From positions 1 to 8,578 of the forward strand of contig CAKQVC010000073.1 in NCBI GenBank assembly GCA_934277655.1: a stretch of 8,578 bases of DNA, read 5' to 3'. Each line of letters opens with the position of its first letter. Position 1 is the first letter of the stretch. Below, one piece after another: positions 1 to 4,270 of the stretch. This stretch comes from an uncultured Clostridia bacterium (lineage in GTDB: Bacteria > Bacillota > Clostridia > Peptostreptococcales > Anaerovoracaceae). Position numbers and translations under genes: made by a program. A model generated the notes under the pieces. It saw nothing but the letters and a program-made list of their open reading frames with translations, searched no databases and was not told the origin of the DNA.

Positions 1-7
1 TCTTTTT

Positions 8-36
8 ATTATATACCAAAAACCGCTAAATTGCAA
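8..36 (-). promoter_or_regulatory. Leftward sigma-A type promoter at the window edge
   Basis: Reading the minus strand, TTGCAA (31-36) is followed after exactly 17 bases by TATAAT (8-13). Transcription would start at about base 1 or just outside and run left, so this probably serves a gene that is not in the window. The -10 is a perfect consensus; the -35 matches less well. The surrounding AT-rich DNA makes a chance match possible. Confidence 0.45.
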
Positions 37-306
37 AGGGAAATAGCTCCGTCTGAAAAGTTGTCTTTCGTCGTTTTTCGACAGAGCTTTTCGAGAAAAA
101 TATTTATCACATTCTACCCTTTTCCACATTATCTCTACTTCTCTGGCTCCACCTCTAAAAGAGTAGTGCCAAACATGCAATATATTCTTCATATTCATAT
201 TCTTCGAAAATTGCATAAATTCCGATTCTGTCTGTGACGAAAACATCCCCCTCAATGCTGTATCTGGCTGTACAATCTGTTTATCATCCGTTCTTCAGAG
301 CAACGC
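37..306. other. Intergenic stretch, no supported gene
   Basis: AT-rich region with no ORF that has a credible ribosome binding site on either strand. It contains a small inverted repeat GTCG-TTTTT-CGAC (70-82). On the minus strand it also has loosely spaced GTGGAG/GTAGAG-like words between 110 and 152, upstream of the left-edge promoter. It probably holds upstream regulatory DNA for a leftward gene outside the window; this is inference. Confidence 0.5.
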
Positions 307-354
307 GGAAAAAGAGGCAGTAAATCATTGGTTTTCCAACGTTTCCCACCTCTT
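307..354 (-). terminator. Intrinsic terminator of the small leftward gene
   Basis: On the minus strand, AAGAGGTGG (354-346) pairs with CTGCCTCTT (320-312), with two G-U pairs. Inside it is a second stem, GTTGG/CCAAT, with an AAAA loop (332-335). A run of five T residues follows the stem. The hairpin lies about 30 bases after the stop codon of the 48-residue ORF, which fits a terminator for that unit. Confidence 0.7.
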
Positions 355-382
355 CTTTTCCTTCATTCAAGCTATGCCTCAG

Positions 383-529
383 CTACCTGTCACAGTCTTC
401 GAAACCCTGACTTCTCTGATTTTTCTGACTACGCTCACTTTTTCTATTTGTAGATGACTTTTCCGTTCTATCCGTCTGATTTGTCTGGCTCTTCTGGCTG
501 CTACGCTCACGCTTATTTGTTTCTTTCAT
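383..529 (-). CDS. Small hydrophilic 48-residue protein, function unknown
   Basis: I do not recognise this protein. The start at 529 is chosen because an excellent AGGAGGT (544-538) sits 8 bases before the ATG. The frame stays open further upstream to 907, but that extension runs into the tRNA gene and has no ribosome binding site. The product is almost entirely Lys, Arg, Ser, Gln, Asn, Thr and Glu, with no membrane segment. It has loose internal repeats (ERSSQKSQ near residues 8-15, ERSQKNQ near 32-38) and ends GFEDCDR with one Cys. It is probably disordered and may bind nucleic acid or be a spore-type small protein; both are speculation. It forms a complete mini transcription unit with an extended -10 promoter upstream and a terminator downstream. 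Confidence 0.6.
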   Translation of the reverse strand: MKETNKRERSSQKSQTNQTDRTEKSSTNRKSERSQKNQRSQGFEDCDR

Positions 530-537
530 TTTCAAAT

Positions 538-544
538 ACCTCCT
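538..544 (-). promoter_or_regulatory. Ribosome binding site deciding the small ORF start
   Basis: AGGAGGT on the minus strand, a full match to the anti-Shine-Dalgarno sequence, 8 bases before the ATG at 529. It is the main reason for rejecting the longer upstream frame. Confidence 0.7.
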
Positions 545-575
545 CATACAACATAGTCTGCATCCACAAGCAAAA

Positions 576-584
576 ATTATAGCA
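576..584 (-). promoter_or_regulatory. Extended -10 promoter of the small leftward gene
   Basis: On the minus strand TGC-TATAAT (584-576) forms a perfect extended -10 element. A -35 at 17-base spacing is poor (TGTAGA), which extended -10 promoters tolerate. The predicted start is near 569, giving a 5' leader of about 40 bases before the ORF at 529. Confidence 0.55.
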
Positions 585-833
585 GTAAAATTTTTCCGTC
601 TACATTTTTTCTGTTCGACCTCCTGGCAAGCATCACCAAAAAGTATAAAAAATAGAACTTGCATTTCCCCTGAAACAGGAGTATCATAAATGCGGTGTGA
701 AAAGCATCCGTTGCATTTTATTATATGCTGGCATGTTTTTGGCAAAGCACTTTGACGAAAATGCATTTTACAATGCATCCCATACACAGTAGCAAAAGGT
801 TTCGCCGAAAAATTGTTTTTTATAAAAAAGTTG
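585..833. other. Intergenic region between divergent small gene and tRNA
   Basis: No supported gene. It contains an inverted repeat ATGCATT-TTAC-AATGCAT (761-778) and further GCAT words nearby, for example around 703-735. A plus-strand frame starting near 725 has no ribosome binding site and is not called. Confidence 0.5.
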
Positions 834-862
834 TTGACAAACTTCGTATAAGGTGTTAACAT
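834..862 (+). promoter_or_regulatory. Promoter of tRNA-Lys
   Basis: TTGACA (834-839) is followed by a 17-base spacer and TAACAT (857-862). The predicted start is near 869, about 30 bases before the mature tRNA 5' end. Confidence 0.75.
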
Positions 863-900
863 ATAAAACGTGCCAATCAGAAATGCACGAAATTGAATAT

Positions 901-976
901 GGATCATTAGCTCAGCTGGCAGAGCACCTGACTCTTAATCAGGGTGTCCAGGGTTCGAACCCCTGATGATCCACCA
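901..976 (+). tRNA. tRNA-Lys, anticodon CTT
   Basis: A full cloverleaf can be drawn. The acceptor stem is GGATCAT (901-907) with ATGATCC (966-972). The D stem is GCTC/GAGC and the anticodon stem CCTGA/TCAGG around the loop CTCTTAA. The anticodon CTT is at 934-936 and decodes AAG. The T arm is CAGGG-TTCGAAC-CCCTG (949-965), the discriminator base is A973 and the CCA end (974-976) is encoded. It is a single-gene unit with its own promoter and terminator, unlike the tRNA clusters common in these bacteria. Frames read on the opposite strand are artefacts of the tRNA. Confidence 0.97.
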
Positions 977-980
977 AAGT

Positions 981-1014
981 AAGCAGATACGAAAGTATCT
1001 GCTTTTTCTTTTTC
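981..1014 (+). terminator. Terminator of tRNA-Lys
   Basis: Perfect 10-bp stem AAGCAGATAC (981-990) / GTATCTGCTT (995-1004) closed by a GAAA tetraloop, running directly into TTTTTCTTTTTC. It begins 4 bases after the encoded CCA. Confidence 0.9.
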
Positions 1015-1020
1015 CTGACG

Positions 1021-1034
1021 CAGGGTTCGAACCC
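1021..1034 (+). repeat. T-arm-like 14-bp repeat of the tRNA-Lys gene
   Basis: CAGGGTTCGAACCC repeats the T-arm core of the neighbouring tRNA (949-962), but no acceptor stem, D arm or anticodon arm surrounds it. It is probably a remnant of a degraded tRNA 3' segment or of an ancient insertion. The similarity stops outside these 14 bases, so it is not a convincing attachment site. The inner 12 bases are self-complementary. Confidence 0.5.
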
Positions 1035-1148
1035 GAGAGGGCGTGAGCGTAAGCGAGAATGTCCTGTTAGCAGGCAATGGAAGCAGCAGTTTCTCTGTCC
1101 GGCGTTTCTGTCATTCTGCCATAGAATCACGTTTACCACCGTCCTATA
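1035..1148. other. Intergenic region, nothing supported
   Basis: No ORF with a ribosome binding site. One short inverted repeat, CCTG-TTAG-CAGG (1063-1074), is present without a U tract. Confidence 0.4.
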
Positions 1149-1203
1149 TTTTTGTGTTTTTTCACGATTTTTAAAAAATTTTTTATGTTTTTTCACGATT
1201 TTT
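1149..1203 (+). repeat. 24-bp direct repeat upstream of the metQ promoter
   Basis: Two copies (1149-1172 and 1180-1203), offset by 31 bases, match at 23 of 24 positions and share the core TTTTTTCACGATTTTT. The second copy ends 13 bases before the -35 box of the leader/metQ promoter. An offset close to three helical turns puts both copies on the same DNA face. They could be activator or repressor sites, or AT-rich upstream promoter elements; the sequence alone does not decide. Confidence 0.6.
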
Positions 1204-1216
1204 TTCAAAATCCCTA

Positions 1217-1245
1217 TTGACACATCTGTTTTCCTGTGATAAGAT
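1217..1245 (+). promoter_or_regulatory. Promoter of the leader-metQ transcript
   Basis: Perfect -35 TTGACA (1217-1222), a 17-base spacer, and -10 TAAGAT (1240-1245). The predicted start near 1252 gives a leader RNA of about 240 bases before the metQ terminator hairpin. It is the only convincing promoter between the tRNA and metQ. Confidence 0.75.
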
Positions 1246-1291
1246 GCCGACATAATCACTTAAGACTTTCGAGGAAAGGAGACGCACGAAC

Positions 1292-1426
1292 ATGAGATAC
1301 TTGACAGCAGACGCAAGAACAACTATGATGACGATGGGAATGTGCATGTGTGGCATGTGCATGCTTTGCTGTGAGAAAATTTCAGATGCGCTTTCCATCG
1401 AGAGGACACAGCTTGATGTTCTGTAA
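1292..1426 (+). CDS. Met/Cys-rich leader peptide, 44 residues
   Basis: A short ORF just after the promoter, with AGGAG (1277-1281) 10 bases before the ATG. It encodes 44 residues. Residues 12-27 read MMTMGMCMCGMCMLCC, so 12 of 16 are Met (7) or Cys (5). The rest is ordinary, with no signal peptide or membrane segment. It ends 33 bases before an intrinsic terminator that itself precedes metQ. Promoter, peptide rich in the regulated amino acids, terminator and transporter gene together form the architecture known from trp, his and leu attenuators. The inferred role is that scarcity of charged tRNA-Met or tRNA-Cys stalls the ribosome on this run and prevents termination. No S-box or T-box elements are recognisable in the leader. 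The alternative is a small metal-binding peptide using Met and Cys ligands, which the position makes less likely. Confidence 0.75.
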   Translation: MRYLTADARTTMMTMGMCMCGMCMLCCEKISDALSIERTQLDVL

Positions 1427-1464
1427 AAAACATCGGCGAAAAAAATCATTCTGACTTGGAGAGC
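1391..1464 (+). promoter_or_regulatory. Possible antiterminator and competing hairpin
   Basis: GCTTTCCA (1390-1397), inside the leader ORF and after the Met/Cys run, can pair with TGGAGAGC (1457-1464): 8 bp with one G-U. This pairing would occupy the 5' arm of the terminator. The same CTTTC (1391-1395) can instead pair locally with GAGAG (1400-1404). A third inverted repeat, GATGTT/AACATC (1415-1420 / 1429-1434), brackets the leader stop codon. The pairings are found by eye and their energies have not been calculated. Confidence 0.4.
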
Positions 1465-1490
1465 TCATAAACATGAGCTCTTATTTTTTT
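1459..1490 (+). terminator. Attenuator terminator between leader and metQ
   Basis: Nine-bp stem AGAGCTCAT (1460-1468) / ATGAGCTCT (1473-1481) with loop AAAC, extended by a G-U pair, followed by TTATTTTTTT. It lies between the promoter and metQ, where an unconditional terminator would silence the gene, so it is most likely a regulated attenuator. The metQ ribosome binding site begins directly after the T run. Confidence 0.85.
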
Positions 1491-1493
1491 AAC

Positions 1494-1499
1494 GGAGGT
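1494..1499 (+). promoter_or_regulatory. Ribosome binding site deciding the metQ start
   Basis: GGAGGT, 6 bases before the ATG at 1506. An in-frame ATG at 1473 lies inside the terminator stem with no ribosome binding site, and would place 11 residues in front of an otherwise perfect lipoprotein signal. The 1506 start is therefore preferred. Confidence 0.9.
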
Positions 1500-1505
1500 A
1501 TCAAA

Positions 1506-2363
1506 ATGAAAAAAGTATTATCAACAATTTTAGCACTGACCCTGGTGTTCGCACTGGCAGCAGCATTTACAGGATGCGGCAGCAGCAGCGACGAACAGAT
1601 TGAGATCGCAATCCCGAATGACACTACGAACGAAGCAAGAGCACTTCTTCTTCTTCAGGATCAAGGGATCATCACTCTGGCTGATGGTGCAGGCATCACT
1701 GCAACAGTAAAAGACATTCAGGACAATCCACACAACATCAAGTTCCAGGAAGTAGAAGCAGCACAGCTTCCAACCGTTCTTCAGGACGTTGACTACGCAG
1801 TCATCAACTCCAACTATGCACTTGATGCCGGTCTGAACCCGATAAAGAACGCCTTGGCAGTTGAAGGTTCTTCCTCTGCATACAGCAACATCCTTGCAGT
1901 AAAAGAAGGTAATGAAAACACTGATAAGATCAAGGCTTTAAAGGCAGCTCTGGAAAGCCAGCAGATTGCTGACTACATCACCGACAAGTATGATGGCGCT
2001 GTTATCAGCACTGTAGATAACCCGGGAAATGGTTATGATGATTCCGTTGACTACGATGCATTAAAAGGAACCACTATTACCGTTGCCGCATCTCCTACAC
2101 CACACGCTGAAATCCTTGCAGTAGCAAAAGATATTCTGGAAGCAAAGGGCATTACTTTAGACGTAAAGGAATTCACTGACTACGTTCAGCCGAACAACGT
2201 TGTAGACAGCGGCGACATCGACGCAAACTACTTCCAGCACCTCCCTTACCTGGAAGACTTCAATGCACAGAACGGTACACACGTTGTTTCTGTAGCAGCT
2301 ATCCACGTAGAACCGATGGGCTTATACGGCGGTAAGCAGACTACATTAGATGCATTAAAATAA
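1506..2363 (+). CDS. metQ: Circularly permuted MetQ methionine-binding lipoprotein
   Basis: Substrate-binding lipoprotein of the methionine (MetNIQ) ABC importer, 285 residues, anchored outside the membrane. The signal is MKK, a hydrophobic stretch, then FTGC with lipidated Cys24. The mature domain is in swapped order. Residues 32-168 match the half that is C-terminal in ordinary MetQ: IAIPNDTTNEARALLLLQ, VEAAQLP, AVINSNYALDAGLNP, then KYDGAVIS. A short linker (about 169-187, rich in Gly, Asn and Asp) follows. Residues 188-285 match the ordinary N-terminal half: TPHAEIL, EFTDYVQPN, GDIDANYFQHLPYLEDFN, HVEPMGLY, ending at LDALK. In canonical MetQ this ending continues directly into the IAIPND segment. 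Both halves look intact and close to consensus, so the protein is probably functional. It sits behind the Met/Cys leader and in front of metN-metI, which supports the assignment. Confidence 0.95.
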   Translation: MKKVLSTILALTLVFALAAAFTGCGSSSDEQIEIAIPNDTTNEARALLLLQDQGIITLADGAGITATVKDIQDNPHNIKFQEVEAAQLPTVLQDVDYAVINSNYALDAGLNPIKNALAVEGSSSAYSNILAVKEGNENTDKIKALKAALESQQIADYITDKYDGAVISTVDNPGNGYDDSVDYDALKGTTITVAASPTPHAEILAVAKDILEAKGITLDVKEFTDYVQPNNVVDSGDIDANYFQHLPYLEDFNAQNGTHVVSVAAIHVEPMGLYGGKQTTLDALK

Positions 2364-2366
2364 CTC

Positions 2367-2395
2367 TTGAAACCTTTGATAATTAAGGATATAAT
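2367..2395 (+). promoter_or_regulatory. Promoter upstream of metN, abutting the metQ terminator
   Basis: TTGAAA (2367-2372), a 17-base spacer and a perfect TATAAT (2390-2395), beginning 3 bases after the metQ stop codon. The predicted start near 2402 falls inside the 5' arm of the terminator. RNA starting here would lack the outer stem bases and might escape termination, giving metN-metI expression independent of metQ. Confidence 0.55.
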
Positions 2396-2397
2396 GG

Positions 2398-2432
2398 AAG
2401 TTGGGGTTTATCAGACCCCAACTTTTCTTTTT
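2398..2432 (+). terminator. Terminator after metQ
   Basis: Perfect 10-bp stem AAGTTGGGGT (2398-2407) / ACCCCAACTT (2415-2424), a 7-base loop and TTTTCTTTTT. It would reduce read-through from metQ into metN, giving more binding protein than transporter core, as is common in ABC importer loci. Confidence 0.88.
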
Positions 2433-2520
2433 AACAAAAAGAACAATAAAATCGACGTATTCGCACGACAAAAAGCGAAACGATGCAGCAGTTATTCAGT
2501 AAGACAGGAGTCATATACAA

Positions 2521-3519
2521 ATGATAGAAATTAAAAACCTTTCGAAAACATTTTCCGCCGGAGGAAATCAAGTAGAAGCGCTGAAGGACATTTCCCTGAC
2601 CATAGGAGACGGCGATATCTACGGAATCATCGGCATGAGCGGTGCCGGCAAGAGTACGCTTGTGCGCTGTATCAATATGCTGGAACGCCCAACCGCAGGC
2701 TCTGTTCTGATTGACGGCTGTGATTTAAATACGCTTTCAGAAGCAGAACTCCGAAAGATCCGCAGAAGTGTCACAATGATCTTCCAGAGCTTTAACCTTC
2801 TGGCACAGCGTACATGCCTAAAGAATATATGCTTCCCTCTGGAGATTTCAGGAGTTCCGAAAGACAAGGCGAAAGCCCGCGCAATGGAACTTCTCGAAAT
2901 GGTAGGACTGCCGGACAAGGCGAATGCATATCCAGCTCAGCTTTCCGGAGGGCAACAGCAGCGAATTGCTATCGCAAGAGCGCTGGCCACAAACCCGAAG
3001 ATTCTCCTCTGTGATGAGGCCACCAGTGCACTGGATCCGAATACCACCCACTCGGTTCTGTCTCTGATCAAGGATATTAATCAAAAACTGGGAATTACCG
3101 TTATCATCATTACCCACCAGATGAGCGTTGTAGAAGAAGTCTGCAATAAGGTAGCCATTCTCGACCATGGTAATGTTGTAGAAGAAGGTCTGGTTTCCGA
3201 TGTATTTACCAAGCCGCAGTCTGATGCTGCGAAAAGACTTGTTTTCCCGGATGGCCCTGTTGGTGCACTTCCTCCAAAGGATGGAGAGCATCAGATCCGT
3301 GTTGTGTTCAATGGTGCGGACGCTGCAAACACGCCTCTGATCGCCAGACTTGCAATGGAAAAACAAATTGCGGCAAACATTTTATCTGCAAGTACCAAGT
3401 CCATCAACGGCCGTGCTTATGGCAACATGCTTCTTGGGATTTCAGGTGATGAAAAGGATGTAAAAGAAGCGATGGATTATCTTTCGACGATAGACGCAGT
3501 AAGCGTACAGGAGGTGTAA
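2521..3519 (+). CDS. metN: Methionine ABC importer ATP-binding protein MetN
   Basis: Cytoplasmic ATPase that powers methionine import with MetI and MetQ, 332 residues, full family length. Visible motifs are Walker A GMSGAGKST (38-46), Q-loop FQSFNLL (88-94), signature LSGGQQQR (141-148), Walker B ILLCDE (161-166), D-loop SALD (169-172) and switch His199. The roughly 80-residue tail (from about 255) corresponds to the NIL regulatory domain, which in known MetN proteins binds methionine and inhibits transport when the cell is replete. If that holds here, import is controlled at the protein level as well as by the leader upstream of metQ. The start is supported by CAGGAG (2505-2510), 10 bases upstream. 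The ribosome binding site of metI lies inside the last codons of this gene, so translation is probably coupled. Confidence 0.96.
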   Translation: MIEIKNLSKTFSAGGNQVEALKDISLTIGDGDIYGIIGMSGAGKSTLVRCINMLERPTAGSVLIDGCDLNTLSEAELRKIRRSVTMIFQSFNLLAQRTCLKNICFPLEISGVPKDKAKARAMELLEMVGLPDKANAYPAQLSGGQQQRIAIARALATNPKILLCDEATSALDPNTTHSVLSLIKDINQKLGITVIIITHQMSVVEEVCNKVAILDHGNVVEEGLVSDVFTKPQSDAAKRLVFPDGPVGALPPKDGEHQIRVVFNGADAANTPLIARLAMEKQIAANILSASTKSINGRAYGNMLLGISGDEKDVKEAMDYLSTIDAVSVQEV

Positions 3520-3522
3520 CAT

Positions 3523-4221
3523 ATGAGTAGTATTCTGGCTTCAGAAAGCGTGCAGGAGGCACTTTCCATCCTGCAGAATGAATTTCCCCTTGCAATCTGG
3601 GAAACTTTCTATGTAACTGTTGTTTCGACCGCGATCGCGATCGTAATAGGACTTCCGCTGGGTATTCTTCTGGCGGTAGGCGGCAAGGACGGCATCCTGC
3701 CCCTTCCGAGATGGTTGATGACGATTCTGGATGTATGCATCAACCTGCTCCGTTCCGTTCCTTTTCTGATCCTGATGATCATGGTCATCCCACTTACAAG
3801 GCTCATCGTAGGTACGCCGGTCGGCACTGTAGCGTCCATCGTACCGCTTGTTATCGCATCGTTTCCGTTCATTGCAAGGCTTGCAGAAAGCTGCATCCGT
3901 GAAGTGAATCCGGGAGTTATCGAAGCGGCAGAAAGCATGGGGGCAACTCCGATGCAGATCATCATTAAAGTACTGATCCCGGAAAGCGTTCCATCCCTGA
4001 TCTCGAACGCTACCATAGCTATCACTACAATCCTCGGCTACTCCGCAATGAGCGGTATCATCGGCGGCGGCGGCCTTGGTAAAATCGCCATCAACTATGG
4101 TTACTACCGCTATAAGACTCTGGTTATGATTCTCGCGGTTATCCTGCTGATCATCATGGTGCAGGTATTCCAGAGCCTGGGTACTTACCTGACGAAAAAA
4201 TCAGACAAGCGTTTGTCTTAA
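3523..4221 (+). CDS. metI: Methionine ABC importer permease MetI
   Basis: Inner-membrane permease of the MetNIQ importer, 232 residues, close to the usual size. About five hydrophobic segments are visible, roughly at 25-52, 64-95, 98-122, 155-180 and 195-222. The cytoplasmic EAA loop that docks on MetN is at about 134-154 (EAAESMGATPMQ...IPES). The following GYSAMSGIIGGGGLG stretch is characteristic of MetI. The start is fixed by AGGAGGT (3509-3515), 7 bases before the ATG and overlapping the end of metN. Only 3 bases separate the two genes. No terminator follows. Confidence 0.96.
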   Translation: MSSILASESVQEALSILQNEFPLAIWETFYVTVVSTAIAIVIGLPLGILLAVGGKDGILPLPRWLMTILDVCINLLRSVPFLILMIMVIPLTRLIVGTPVGTVASIVPLVIASFPFIARLAESCIREVNPGVIEAAESMGATPMQIIIKVLIPESVPSLISNATIAITTILGYSAMSGIIGGGGLGKIAINYGYYRYKTLVMILAVILLIIMVQVFQSLGTYLTKKSDKRLS

Positions 4222-4270
4222 CGAAAACCCATAAATAAAGAAGAAAAAAAAATAAACAGGAGATTACTAT

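Noticed and set aside
1..292. Open minus-strand frame running off the left edge
   Set aside because: It stays open for over 90 codons with several ATGs, but none has a properly spaced ribosome binding site, the frame overlaps a good promoter, and the translation resembles nothing I recognise. AT-rich chance is more likely, though a partial gene cannot be fully excluded.
725..860. Plus-strand small frame upstream of the tRNA
   Set aside because: It has no ribosome binding site, runs through the tRNA promoter, and no recognisable protein features are present.
530..907. Upstream extension of the minus-strand small ORF to 174 residues
   Set aside because: It starts inside the tRNA gene, has no ribosome binding site and an implausible composition, while a perfect ribosome binding site marks the internal ATG at 529.
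901..1034. tRNA-Lys 3' end and the downstream repeat as an attL/attR pair
   Set aside because: Only 14 bases of the highly conserved T-arm are shared, the tRNA acceptor end is not repeated, and there is no integrase or cargo between them.
939..1259. Minus-strand 106-codon frame overlapping the tRNA and metQ upstream region
   Set aside because: Its C-terminal end (DHQGFEPWTP) is the antisense of the tRNA T arm, a well-known annotation artefact, and it crosses two terminator or repeat regions with no ribosome binding site.
1252..1490. S-box, T-box or other known methionine-type riboswitch in the leader
   Set aside because: No T-box AGGGTGG-like motif or S-box conserved core is visible, and over half the leader is occupied by a translated ORF.
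1473..1505. metQ start at the upstream in-frame ATG
   Set aside because: That ATG is part of the terminator stem, lacks a ribosome binding site and would precede a complete lipoprotein signal with unrelated residues.
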